DNA of 64,000 nucleotides from Senimuribacter intestinalis (GCA_943192975.1 CALPCJ010000007.1:1-64000); one strand, 5' to 3'. Shown: positions 1-7,472, counted from the stretch's first letter. Made by a program: numbers and translations. Notes: generated by a model from the letters alone, not told the origin.

Positions 1-39
1 CATAGCTTTTTACATCCTCCACTCTTGCGTACCTGACAT

Positions 40-492
40 TTACTTAGGCAAACTGGAATTCACCTTGGCAATTGACCCCTGCAAAATATACCCTTCCGGA
101 ATATAGGTAGGGTACCAATAATCTTTCCAGTCCCCTATCAAATCATCTTCATCTTGCGAAAGCAGCGTAGCTGATCCATCTTCTTTATTAGAAAAAACTT
201 GGAGGATTTTCACTCTGAATGCATCAGATGTTTCCAGCGTAATCGCAGATAGTGTCACAAAACACACCATAATCATCGCTGCGATGTGTAAATAACTTTT
301 TCTGCGATGCTTACTTTTCTTCTTTGCTTGCTTTTCGTCATATTCCCTAGCAAAAGACAGAACCTTTGGGTCCGGCTCAAGATTCATAATGCCGACAAGT
401 TCACCATCTTTTTCAAAATACATATCCTCAGGTAAATCAAATTTTTCTTTCATACCTTTTCCCCATATTTTATCAATTTTATTTATATACAA
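40..492 (-). CDS. Membrane-anchored DUF4367-like protein, possible anti-sigma partner, short
   Basis: 150 aa. A charged N-terminal cytoplasmic part of about 65 residues precedes one membrane segment (about 67-85) and an extracytoplasmic tail with the phrase WYPTYIPEGY, which resembles the start of a DUF4367 domain. It follows the ECF sigma gene by 4 nt, the usual place for a co-transcribed anti-sigma factor. The tail stops only about 20 residues after YIPEGY, whereas I would expect a domain of roughly 100 residues there. The +1 frame stays open to the window edge, so a frameshift or early stop is possible. The anti-sigma role is inferred from gene order and topology only. Confidence 0.6.
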   Translation of the reverse strand: MYINKIDKIWGKGMKEKFDLPEDMYFEKDGELVGIMNLEPDPKVLSFAREYDEKQAKKKSKHRRKSYLHIAAMIMVCFVTLSAITLETSDAFRVKILQVFSNKEDGSATLLSQDEDDLIGDWKDYWYPTYIPEGYILQGSIAKVNSSLPK

Positions 493-496
493 AGAT

Positions 497-1006
497 CTAA
501 TCTATCAGCTTTCTTAGTTTTAGCAACACTCTGCACTGTCGCATCTTAACTGCGCTTTGATTAATTCCCATCACTTTTCCAGTTTCTTTAATACTAAGCT
601 CCTGATTAAATCTTAACTCAAGAAGCAGCCTTTCATCCTCAGATAACTGCGCCCTTGCTTTCTCTAAGGCATTTAAATTCTCTTTAAGAAGAAAATCGTC
701 TTCTGTAGTATGTGAAATATTGAAGATCTCAGAAGCCTTCTCAAGTATCCTATTTTCTCGATCCTTTTTTCTATACTGCTCACAGATTTCATTTTTCACC
801 ATAGTTCTTATATAATTATGTAGTTGTAGAATTTCCTGGTCGAGATATTTCTCCGGTCTTTCAGAGATCTTTGTCCAAATAATTGCAGAAACTTCTTCTG
901 CAACATCCCAATCTTGCGTGCAGTCTCGAATGAAAATATATACTAACCGATATGTCGATAAATACATTTCTTCAAACGTTTCATATTTTTTCTTGTCCTC
1001 TTCCAT
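497..1006 (-). CDS. ECF-type RNA polymerase sigma factor
   Basis: 169 aa, normal for an ECF sigma factor. Region 2 covers about residues 12-80 (YLSTYRLVYIFIRDCTQDWD, with a DVAEEV segment). Region 4 covers about 115-165 and ends in a helix-turn-helix with SIKETGKVMGINQSAVKMRQ. It would direct RNA polymerase to a small regulon, released by an envelope signal through the membrane protein encoded directly downstream. The ATG is preceded by an AGGAG-like site. I recognise no clear autoregulatory promoter in the AT-rich upstream gap. The target genes are not visible in this window. Confidence 0.85.
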   Translation of the reverse strand: MEEDKKKYETFEEMYLSTYRLVYIFIRDCTQDWDVAEEVSAIIWTKISERPEKYLDQEILQLHNYIRTMVKNEICEQYRKKDRENRILEKASEIFNISHTTEDDFLLKENLNALEKARAQLSEDERLLLELRFNQELSIKETGKVMGINQSAVKMRQCRVLLKLRKLID

Positions 1007-1339
1007 AACTAGATTCTCCTATACGATACCTTATCACAACTTAATGTAGAAAAATTTTTTATACAAGACTGCTCCGCAAAATTCATGCCATAAAATGCAA
1101 CCATCTCGCTTTCCATTATATTGCCTATTTTCAGTCAAATCGGTCATCATAATGAATGCATCCCATTATGGTTGCGCAAGTTTTAATTGAATATATTATC
1201 ATTTAATCTTATTTCATCTCATTATTATATATAAAATATATTTTCTTTTCATAATTTTATAATTCTAATATAATGGTTGATTCTAGTCTATCCCAATTCG
1301 AAGGCTACTCATATATCTGCCATAAAAAATTCCTTTTCT
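1007..1339. other. AT-rich intergenic gap
   Basis: 333 bp without a convincing gene. It holds a short imperfect inverted repeat (CATAATG / CATTATG near 1151-1173) and long AT runs. I see no RNA gene and no well-spaced promoter. Confidence 0.5.
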
Positions 1340-1726
1340 CTAATGGATTTGCATAAATACAGCTATTAATACACTGCCTATGCCAATTAAAAATCCCTTG
1401 ATGATTCGTTTCGCTGAATAACTGTATATTCTCTCTGGTTTGTTTCGGTCATAACGAACGGTAATCGGTGTTCCTATCTTGGATGTCAAAGGAACTTGTA
1501 TGCGATTTTTAGATACAATGTTTCTGTCATTAACCCGATAGGAAATCTCTGCCAATTTTGCATTACGCCAGTTTTCATTTGTCGGATTTGTTGATTTTAT
1601 GGAAACAATCGTTCCATTCGTTTTCATTGTCTTTCCATGTTTTATTGCAAAAAGAATACAGTTGAATAAGGCAAAGGAAAACGATACGCCCGCTATTATA
1701 TACAGGACTATTACATCTCGTTCCAT
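1340..1726 (-). CDS. DUF3592-like small membrane protein
   Basis: 128 aa with one hydrophobic segment at each end (about 5-27 and 108-126) and a soluble beta-rich middle, the layout of DUF3592 proteins. The middle carries IGTPITVRYDRNKPERIYSY, the conserved 'G..v.v.YdP.nP..' phrase of that family. No enzymatic function is known to me. It is last in the GntR-ABC operon, starting 11 nt after the permease stop with an AGGAGG site, so it is probably co-regulated with the transporter. Confidence 0.65.
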   Translation of the reverse strand: MERDVIVLYIIAGVSFSFALFNCILFAIKHGKTMKTNGTIVSIKSTNPTNENWRNAKLAEISYRVNDRNIVSKNRIQVPLTSKIGTPITVRYDRNKPERIYSYSAKRIIKGFLIGIGSVLIAVFMQIH

Positions 1727-1737
1727 ATGAAAACCTC

Positions 1738-2379
1738 CTATGTCAAATCACTGTTTTCAAAAAACCGAATTGACAGAATGGCTGATATTGAAAAGGTGAC
1801 AAGACTGATGATAACGCTTAAAATTGCTATTGTTGTTGTAGAGATAGTGTCTAAAAAGCTAAATCTTACCGCATTTTCTGGTTTAAACAGAAAGGCAAAT
1901 AAAACAGGGGATGCCATAATAATTATGACAAATACAAATTTTGTCTTTTCGTATCCCAACTTGTACAGGGCAGGAAAATAGAACGATAATGGTATCGTGA
2001 TTACCAAAAAAGCGATAGCCGCCATTCTTATATCAAATGTTCCTAATTTCGGGAAAATGATTGTGTCAATCCCAAAAACCAAACAGCAGACCGCATAAAT
2101 AATCAAACAAAAACAGTATTTTGAAAGCACAATCATTTTACGGAGATAGGGCAATGCACAAAGCAGGGTAGTTGCTTTTGGATACTGGTATTCCTTTAAA
2201 GAAACATACTGAGTCAACATGAAAACGCTAAAAATAACAGTGAGTGTAAATCCCATTGCCCCCGCCGCTTCTGGCATCCGCCAAAGCATAACGGGCGGAA
2301 TCAGAAATGACACGATAAGCATGATGCCTACATATTTCTTCACAATCAGAAATTCTTTTTTCACTAAGCTAATGAACAT
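1738..2379 (-). CDS. ABC-2 type transporter permease
   Basis: 213 aa when started at MFISLVKKEF. That ATG has AAAGGAG 9 nt upstream and overlaps the end of the ATPase gene by 11 nt; the frame is open further upstream but that part only shadows the ATPase gene. About six hydrophobic segments span residues 17-205, with a conserved LPYLRKMIVLSKY stretch between segments 2 and 3, as in short ABC-2 permeases of YtrB-type systems. It should form the membrane channel for the adjacent ATPase. The substrate is unknown; family members are often linked to cell-wall antibiotics or peptides. Confidence 0.8.
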   Translation of the reverse strand: MFISLVKKEFLIVKKYVGIMLIVSFLIPPVMLWRMPEAAGAMGFTLTVIFSVFMLTQYVSLKEYQYPKATTLLCALPYLRKMIVLSKYCFCLIIYAVCCLVFGIDTIIFPKLGTFDIRMAAIAFLVITIPLSFYFPALYKLGYEKTKFVFVIIIMASPVLFAFLFKPENAVRFSFLDTISTTTIAILSVIISLVTFSISAILSIRFFENSDLT

Positions 2380-3238
2380 CCTTTTTTCTCCTTTCCACAT
2401 TGGCAACCATGATGTCCTCGATTGTCGGTCTTTCTGTAAGAACATCCTGCATATTCTCCATAACATCAGAACCCTGTTTTGTGATTCCCGTAAAGCCGAA
2501 AGCACTTTCCTCAATGTTCAAAAAATACCTTCTTGTATCCGTATTCAGTTTTTCAGTGCTGCCCTTTATGATTCGGTAACTGTCAAGCAACTGGTCTTTT
2601 TCCTCTTGAAAAACAATCTCACCGCCATCAATCATAATCAGCATATCTGCAATCTTTTCCAAATCGGAAGTAATATGTGTAGAGAAAAATACGCCCTTTC
2701 CACCTTTGCCCATATAGTCCTTTAATATATTTAAAAGCTGGCTTCGGACTAATGGGTCAAGACCGCTTGTTGGCTCATCCATGATAAGCAGTTCCGCTTT
2801 ATGGGAAAGTGCCAGAGCTAAAGCGTATTTCATCCGCATTCCTTTTGACAGGGTATTGATTTTCTGTTTCGGATTCAATGAAAACTGTTCCATGTAATCT
2901 ATAAAGTCCTGTTCGCACCAATTCCTGTAAGCAGGGGCAATTACATTTTTCATTTCTGAGAGCGTTAATTCATCATAAAAGCATCCCTCATCAAGCACAA
3001 TGCCAATGCGGTCTTTTATTTTACTTTCATTCCCATCCATATCCATGCCAAAAAAGTTTATATTTCCAGACACTTTGTTTGTAAGCCCTAAGATACTTCG
3101 GAGAGTTGTCGTTTTTCCTGCTCCATTGATTCCGACAAATCCCGTGATGCAGCCCTCTGGCAAATAAAAGGAGATGTCTTTCAAGGCAAAATTACCATAC
3201 CTTTTACTTAATCCAGATACTTCTAAAATGTTATCCAT
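2369..3238 (-). CDS. ABC transporter ATP-binding protein (YtrB-like)
   Basis: 289 aa nucleotide-binding subunit. Walker A GINGAGKTTT lies near residues 36-45, a signature LSKGMRMKYALALA near 134-147, Walker B LLIMDEPTSGLDP near 154-166, and the switch His in FSTHIT. After about residue 215 there is a family-typical C-terminal extension. It powers the ABC-2 permease encoded downstream. The start codon directly abuts the stop of the GntR gene, indicating translational coupling. GntR of YtrA type followed by such an ATPase and a small permease is a recurrent Firmicute arrangement for envelope-stress-responsive exporters; that role here is inferred. Confidence 0.93.
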   Translation of the reverse strand: MDNILEVSGLSKRYGNFALKDISFYLPEGCITGFVGINGAGKTTTLRSILGLTNKVSGNINFFGMDMDGNESKIKDRIGIVLDEGCFYDELTLSEMKNVIAPAYRNWCEQDFIDYMEQFSLNPKQKINTLSKGMRMKYALALALSHKAELLIMDEPTSGLDPLVRSQLLNILKDYMGKGGKGVFFSTHITSDLEKIADMLIMIDGGEIVFQEEKDQLLDSYRIIKGSTEKLNTDTRRYFLNIEESAFGFTGITKQGSDVMENMQDVLTERPTIEDIMVANVERRKKDVH

Positions 3239-3616
3239 TTAGTTTTCCTCCTCGTATAAAATGTCCATCATGGCATTTAATTCATCTTTACTTATGCCCA
3301 AAGATTTCGCTGTCTGAATCATATCAAGCATTTTTTTCTCCACAAGCCGCCGCTTGGAATCCCGCAATAATTCAATATTGCTTGTAGAAACAAAAGTGCC
3401 GATACCGACTTGGCTTGTTACAAATCCCTCTTGTTCCAATTCATCATAAACCCTCCGTATTGTTAAGACGCTGACCTTTAAATCATTTGCAAAGGCACGA
3501 ATAGAGGGAAGTGCGTCGCCCTCTACTAATTCTTCTTTTAAAATAGCGTCTTTTATCTGGTCTTTGATTTGTTGGTAAAGAGGAACTTCTGATGTGTTAG
3601 ATATCACAATCTTCAA
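3239..3616 (-). CDS. GntR family transcriptional regulator, YtrA subfamily
   Basis: 125 aa. The N-terminal winged helix (about 10-75) contains PLYQQIKDQIKDAI, LPSIRAFANDLKVSVLTIRR and the wing GFVTSQVGIGTFVS. Only about 45 residues follow, which is the short dimerisation tail of the YtrA subfamily rather than a ligand domain. The start is TTG, chosen because AAGGAGG lies 8 nt upstream and no ATG fits. It is first gene of the ABC operon and probably represses it through the inverted repeat over the -10 box. Confidence 0.9.
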   Translation of the reverse strand: MKIVISNTSEVPLYQQIKDQIKDAILKEELVEGDALPSIRAFANDLKVSVLTIRRVYDELEQEGFVTSQVGIGTFVSTSNIELLRDSKRRLVEKKMLDMIQTAKSLGISKDELNAMMDILYEEEN

Positions 3617-3639
3617 ATATCCTGCCTCCTTCAGTGTGA

Positions 3640-3664
3640 TGTTTATACATACACATTATATACA
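3640..3664. promoter_or_regulatory. Putative GntR/YtrA operator
   Basis: Imperfect inverted repeat TGTTTATA-N9-TATATACA (7 of 8 positions pair). It covers the -10 box and initiation region, as expected for autorepression. Assignment to this GntR protein is inferred from position. Confidence 0.5.
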
Positions 3665-3683
3665 AATAGCACTTTCAAGTCAA
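3655..3683 (-). promoter_or_regulatory. Sigma-A promoter of the GntR-ABC operon
   Basis: On the minus strand: -35 TTGACT (3678-3683), 17-bp spacer, -10 TATAAT (3655-3660). It sits about 40 nt upstream of the GntR start codon. Confidence 0.85.
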
Positions 3684-3730
3684 TACCCTTTCACTTTTTC
3701 TAAGAGATACCTATATATCTCTCGAAAAAA

Positions 3731-3754
3731 AGACAGAGCTTTTACACTCTGTCT
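3731..3754. terminator. Bidirectional intrinsic terminator
   Basis: AGACAGAG / CTCTGTCT stem with an 8-nt loop, an A run on one side and a T run on the other. On the minus strand it follows the remnant ORF at 3765 by about 10 nt. Confidence 0.7.
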
Positions 3755-3764
3755 TTTTATCTGC

Positions 3765-3907
3765 TTATACAAAGATAATTTCCCCATTCACAATCTCCTT
3801 CGCACAAGCTCTTATGTTGTTGGGTCGCTCTGTCCATTCTAAGACGTTTTCTTCCTTTAAGCATTCCCTTCCTTGTGCCTGTTTCATGCTTCCTATGAGC
3901 CTTTCAA
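3765..3907 (-). pseudogene. 3' remnant of an unrecognised gene
   Basis: A minus-strand open frame ends about 10 nt before a terminator. Its last ~45 residues are charged and protein-like (KEENVLEWTERPNN, then ACAKEIVNGEIIFV at the C-terminus). No start or upstream portion is visible because the frame meets integrase-derived sequence of the opposite strand near 3910-3917. I read it as the 3' end of a gene cut off by a deletion or insertion. I do not recognise the family. Confidence 0.35.
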
Positions 3908-3916
3908 ATCGTCCCT

Positions 3917-4171
3917 GTGCCTGCCATCGGAATAGTCGAGGACACGCCAAAACTGGAAAGCTCTACAAGAATCATAACTGTACCATCTTTTATTATGGAC
4001 ATGCTTGCCGAACTGCAGGAACTACAAAAAAGAAGCATGCGTATCATACAGGGAGATTAGAAAGATAATAGCTATGTCTTTACAACTGCTGAGGGCACCC
4101 CACAATATCCCAAGAACACTTATGGCTGGTTTAAGGCACCCATATGTCAAGCCCACGACAAAAATAATTAA
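3917..4171 (+). pseudogene. Tyrosine integrase, central fragment (decayed)
   Basis: Plus-strand reading gives the start of a catalytic domain: TPKLESSTRIITVPSFIMDM, an in-frame TAG at 4058-4060, then YVFTTAEGTPQYPKNTYGWF. These match the 'kT..S.R.i.lp', 'FT...G.p..P' and 'wFk' landmarks of phage and ICE tyrosine integrases. The N-terminal arm-binding region is missing on the left, and on the right similarity stops after WFKA. The next expected block (FHDxRHTHA) occurs at 6073, suggesting one gene split by about 1.9 kb. Confidence 0.75.
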
Positions 4172-4172
4172 A

Positions 4173-4216
4173 AACAGCAATTGCAAACATATTTCTTTAT
4201 GCTTACAATTGCTGTT
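4173..4216. repeat. Inverted repeat after the integrase fragment
   Basis: AACAGCAATTG and CAATTGCTGTT form a perfect 11-bp stem around a 22-nt loop. There is no T run on either side, so terminator function is doubtful. It marks the edge of the block inserted in the integrase. Confidence 0.55.
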
Positions 4217-4262
4217 CATACCCTCATGGAAATAGGTGACAAATAAAGCTAATACAAAATCT

Positions 4263-4517
4263 TCACGACTGAATTATACTGATGATCTTTTGAAGTTCCT
4301 CGTAAATTATCTCTTCTGCAATGAAGCCTTCTGTTTGGCTGGTTTCTTTGTTTCTTCTCATTGCAATAAGAAAGGCAACAACATCCTTCTTGGTTTCTTT
4401 TGAAAGAATCAAAAATTCATGAGTTGTTACAAATACATTCATACGCGAATAGGCGTACTCTACATCAATAAATTCACTGAGAGTTGGCTGATAAATAATT
4501 CCTGCTCTGCAACCCAC
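4263..4517 (-). CDS. Small hypothetical protein next to RhuM
   Basis: 84 aa, read from a GTG start with a weak GGTGG-type site; a later ATG at residue 26 (MNVFVTTHEF) is an alternative. The C-terminal half is charged and helical (KKDVVAFLIAMRRNKE, then EEIIYEELQKIISIIQS). No membrane segment or motif is recognised. It starts 28 nt after the RhuM stop on the same strand, so the two may be co-transcribed. It could be a remnant of a longer gene, since the region around it is decayed. Confidence 0.4.
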   Translation of the reverse strand: MGCRAGIIYQPTLSEFIDVEYAYSRMNVFVTTHEFLILSKETKKDVVAFLIAMRRNKETSQTEGFIAEEIIYEELQKIISIIQS

Positions 4518-4545
4518 CTTTCTGCTTGCGTCAGATTAGGCAAAA

Positions 4546-5538
4546 TTATTTTTTATCTTCCAACCCTTGTAATTCTTCTATACTTTCAAGAAAATGACAT
4601 TCCACCGGAGAAAGGATATCCTCCTGCTTTTTCCGATATTTCTCGTATTCTCCATGCGCCTTTTCAAGAGCCTGTTTATGTGTAACTCTTCCTTTTGTAG
4701 TTAAAATATCCCTTCTTGTCATTTTCAGATAGTCGTCAATTGTTTCCAGCCAGTCTTTCATATACATTGGTTCTTGATTCAAGGCATGGACTTCCGCAAT
4801 ATCTAAATACGCCATAACGATTTTATTTAACGCATCTATTTCTTTTTCGTTTAAATAATTCTTTGCAACCTCTACATCAGAACGTTTAATCTCCTTTCCA
4901 GCCCATGCTGTTAATCCCATATTGTCTTTGTCCGCATCTGCCCGTTGATAAATTACTTCTGCTGCTGTTTGCTTATGAGCTGCCCAGTGCATTTTATTTT
5001 GTACTTGTTTAAAAAATATAATTGAATTCTCTGCTTTCGGATTGTAATCAATGCTGGTTGCATATATTTCCAATACTTTTCTCCAAAATACTTTTTCGGA
5101 AGAGCGAATATCACGGATGCGAGCTAACAATTCATCAAAATAGTTTCCGCCTCCGAGATTCTTAAGTCGATTATCATCTAATGCGAATCCTTTTTTCATA
5201 TATTCCTTCAAAATAGAAGTAGCCCATATTCTAAACTGTGTTCCTCTCAGGGATTTTACCCGATAACCAACGGAAATAATAACATCTAAATTATAGAAAT
5301 CTACCTGATAGGTCTTACCGTCAGAAGCAGTGTAGGCAAATTTTGCCCAAACTGCTTCTTTTGCCAATTCTCCTTCTTTAAAAATATTTCTTACATGTTT
5401 TCCAATTACACTTTTATCTCGTTGAAATAATTCGGCCATTTGATCTATGGAGAGCCAAACTGTGTCATGGTCAAATGTAACTTCTATTTTTGTGACTCCA
5501 TCTTCTGTCGTGTACATGATGATATTTGATTGCGTCAT
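4546..5538 (-). CDS. RhuM family protein (virulence RhuM / death-on-curing associated)
   Basis: 330 aa, full length for the RhuM family first seen on Salmonella SPI-3. The N-terminal half has the typical MAELFQRDKSVIGKHVRNIF helix-turn-helix-like block, then KFAYTASDGKTYQVDFYNLD and VGYRVKSLRGTQFRIWA. The C-terminal half contains the AAEVIYQRADADKDNMGL and WAGKEIKRSDVEVAKNYL stretches. Molecular activity is not established; homologues recur on genomic islands and beside Fic/Doc genes. Here it sits between two pieces of an integrase and next to a broken Fic gene, which supports mobile origin. The reading frame itself is intact. Confidence 0.9.
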   Translation of the reverse strand: MTQSNIIMYTTEDGVTKIEVTFDHDTVWLSIDQMAELFQRDKSVIGKHVRNIFKEGELAKEAVWAKFAYTASDGKTYQVDFYNLDVIISVGYRVKSLRGTQFRIWATSILKEYMKKGFALDDNRLKNLGGGNYFDELLARIRDIRSSEKVFWRKVLEIYATSIDYNPKAENSIIFFKQVQNKMHWAAHKQTAAEVIYQRADADKDNMGLTAWAGKEIKRSDVEVAKNYLNEKEIDALNKIVMAYLDIAEVHALNQEPMYMKDWLETIDDYLKMTRRDILTTKGRVTHKQALEKAHGEYEKYRKKQEDILSPVECHFLESIEELQGLEDKK

Positions 5539-5686
5539 TATATCCTCCGAATATTAGATATTTATAGATGCCTGAAGTTCAGGAATAAACAGCCGATAAC
5601 TTAATCTTATTGAATATTCCCTAAAAATGAACATTATTCTTGTATAAAAAGAGATGCAAGAGAAGCATACTCCCAAATACGATTCC

Positions 5687-5962
5687 TCACGTTATCATTT
5701 TTTGAATGACGATACTATTCTCGCTTAATACGTGCACATCCATTGATATTGAATTGAACGAACTTCCCAACTGCTTTGCAGCATGGGAAATGCTAGTCAC
5801 AGGAAAGAGCTTAAGGTAATTATATGCGATCCAAACGTTCTTAGTCAGCAATCGTATATCTTTTAAATGATTTTTTATCTTTGACCATAATAGTTTCATA
5901 CTGTATCAGCAACTGATCTGATCTTTTTGCAACTTTGCCTATAGCATCTACAAAGAACTTAA
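5687..5962 (-). pseudogene. Fic family protein, C-terminal remnant
   Basis: Two minus-strand frames joined by a shift near 5830-5840 reconstruct the C-terminus of a Fic protein: RWIKFFVDAIGKVAKRSDQL, then NVWIAYNYLKLFPVTSISHA and AKQLGSSFNSISMDVHVLSE. The first part matches the post-catalytic helix and the second the winged-helix tail typical of Firmicute Fic proteins. The catalytic HPFxxGNGR region is absent. It lies 148 bp from the RhuM start, in the same orientation. Confidence 0.65.
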
Positions 5963-6060
5963 TCCAACGAATCTATTTTCAGTATATCACTAATATCGAA
6001 ATAAATGAAGTGCGATTTATAGAGTTTATTTCAAAAAATAAAGAAATAATACAATATAAT

Positions 6061-6268
6061 TTCAAAAGCAAGTTTCATGACTTCGGCACACTCATGCAGC
6101 TATATTATCCTCTATTGGCGTACAAATCGTTGATGTGTCCAAATGATTGGGCATAGCAACACAAGAATCACGCAAGAAATATATGAGTATTATTTTAGAA
6201 GTTCTGATAAGGGTGTGTCAGATAAATTAGAGCAATTTTATGAAGACATAACAAAATGTAGTCAATAA
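6061..6268 (+). pseudogene. Tyrosine integrase, C-terminal catalytic fragment (decayed)
   Basis: Read across two one-base losses and a TGA, the plus strand gives FHDF-(R)-HTHAAILSSIGVQ, then IVDVSK-(stop for W)-LG, then HSNTRITQEIYEYYFRSS and a terminal KLEQFYEDI. This carries the HxxR, LGH and nucleophile-Tyr boxes of a tyrosine recombinase. The catalytic Arg codon has lost one base (6085-6086), so the enzyme is dead. The stop at 6266 lies 41 bp from the 3' end of the tmRNA gene, the usual position of an integrase whose target is ssrA. Confidence 0.8.
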
Positions 6269-6308
6269 AAAACCAACGCATAAAAACGTTGGTTTTGCAA
6301 TGTTTTTG

Positions 6309-6668
6309 TGGTGGAGATGAGGAGAGTCGAACTCCTGTCCGAAAGCATTTCCACAGGACTTTCTCCGAGCGCAGCTGATGATTTAAAGTTCGCGCTTCTG
6401 ACCGCCCGTCAGCAAGCTGACAGAAGCACTATTCCGTAAGTCCCTTACGATACCGGAAACTCTCGCAAGGTTTTCCTGTATAATCGATGCCAGATCTCCA
6501 GCCTACAGGTAAACCGGAGCTGACACGCGCGCTGCGTTAATTAAGCAGCAAATGCGAAATTGTTATTCTTTTTAGCGTTTATATTTAAACGGCCACTTTT
6601 AACGTAGACTTGGCGACTACGGCTCGCTGGTCCGGCTTCTACACCCCCGTCGAAACCTTTACACCCCC
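6309..6668 (-). ncRNA. ssrA: Transfer-messenger RNA (tmRNA)
   Basis: 360 nt. The 5' end GGGGGUGUAAAGGUUUCGAC and the 3' end with GGAGTTCGACTCTCC, then CATCTCCACCA, pair as the tRNA-like acceptor (GGGGGUG/CAUCUCC), with CCA encoded at 6309-6311. The tag reading frame (6576 down to 6541) codes AKKNNNFAFAA followed by TAA, ending in the usual hydrophobic degradation signal. tmRNA rescues stalled ribosomes with SmpB, encoded at 23688-24152. The 3' end abuts integrase remnants, consistent with use as an attachment site. Confidence 0.97.
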
Positions 6669-6686
6669 ATAAATGTTTATATGGCT

Positions 6687-6715
6687 ATTTTACAACACTT
6701 TCACTTTGTTTTCAA
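6687..6715 (-). promoter_or_regulatory. ssrA promoter (proximal copy)
   Basis: -35 TTGAAA (6710-6715), 17-bp spacer, -10 TAAAAT (6687-6692), 18 nt before the mature tmRNA 5' end. An equally spaced second copy lies exactly 1,020 bp upstream. Confidence 0.8.
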
Positions 6716-6884
6716 CAGGAATAAATTGTATTATTTTGAAATATTTATAAAAAAAACCGCCAGTTCTCTATATTTGTCAAAAGAAAGTTCATCCATGGTC
6801 TCTCAGAAGAGTATTTTCAATGCATGAAGCAGTATGTAATTTTAAAAACCGTTTTCCTAAATGCGCATATCTCATCGTAGTTTC

Positions 6885-6902
6885 GTCCCACGGTGGGACG
6901 CA
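6885..6902. repeat. 18-bp palindromic direct repeat, copy 1
   Basis: GTCCCACGGTGGGACGCA; the first 15 nt are a palindrome with one central base. It lies just beyond the toxin stop. The identical copy 2 is at 7567-7584. Confidence 0.9.
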
Positions 6903-6907
6903 TATAT

Positions 6908-7216
6908 TTAATTGTAAAACACCTTGGTATACTCCGTTCGCGTATCAGCAATATGGTAAACAAAAACCTCATTCTGAATTCGTCTATATATTGCAATATG
7001 CTTCTCACAAATGACCATCCTATAGCCTTGCTCATTCAGCCATTTATCGGGAGTTAATGAGCCAGAGTCAGGAAATGACTCCAGTCTACCGATTATTTTA
7101 AGAATGGTTGAAGACACTTTTAAAGCCGTAGATTTTCCAAATTGATAATAGTACCAATCCTCTATACGCTTCAAATCTTCCCAGGCTGTTGGTAGAAGCG
7201 TTACTTTACATGTCAT
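6908..7216 (-). CDS. RelE/ParE family toxin
   Basis: 102 aa, typical for RelE/ParE toxins. It starts with a beta strand and two helices (TAWEDLKRIEDWYYYQFG), followed by the core strands GYRMVICEKHIAIYRR and NEVFVYHIADTRTEY, the latter resembling the 'v.il.i.h.r..y' ending of the family. It overlaps the antitoxin gene by 11 nt (ATGACATGTAA), indicating coupled translation. Whether it cleaves mRNA on the ribosome (RelE) or poisons gyrase (ParE) cannot be decided from sequence. The pair is bracketed by an 18-bp direct repeat. Confidence 0.85.
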   Translation of the reverse strand: MTCKVTLLPTAWEDLKRIEDWYYYQFGKSTALKVSSTILKIIGRLESFPDSGSLTPDKWLNEQGYRMVICEKHIAIYRRIQNEVFVYHIADTRTEYTKVFYN

Positions 7217-7472
7217 TTAATCTTTCCTCCAGCATCGCCTGCGCTTCATCAAGAGAGTATGTCTTTGTGCCGCTCAGACGCTCCTGCTCTGCTTGGAGGA
7301 TTTTTGCTCTCATCTGTAAGATTTGTTCTCTTCTCTCGAATGCTTCAATATTCATCAAGACCATATCCCCTTCACCATTCTTCGTAATATAGATTGGCTC
7401 ATTTGTCTCTTTAGCAATATTTGAAACCGCATTATAATCATTTCTCAGAGTAGTTGACGCTTTAATAATCAT
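7206..7472 (-). CDS. Phd/YefM family antitoxin
   Basis: 88 aa when started at MIIKAST, whose ATG has GGAGG 8 nt upstream; an ATG 15 nt earlier overlaps that site and is less likely. The N-terminal Phd fold (residues 1-50) has ASTTLRNDYNAVSNIAKETN and EPIYITKNGEGDMVLMNIEA, the standard DNA-binding and dimerisation core. The C-terminal half is helical and should wrap the toxin. With the toxin it should repress the operon by binding the palindrome at 7501-7514. Confidence 0.9.
   Translation of the reverse strand: MIIKASTTLRNDYNAVSNIAKETNEPIYITKNGEGDMVLMNIEAFERREQILQMRAKILQAEQERLSGTKTYSLDEAQAMLEERLNDM

Noticed and set aside
1130..1185. TTGACT and TATAAT boxes upstream of the first ECF sigma gene
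   Set aside because: They are only 12 bp apart, too close for a functional sigma-A promoter.
5935..6156. 73-aa plus-strand ORF
   Set aside because: Its second half is integrase sequence in a wrong frame and its first half is antisense to the Fic remnant.
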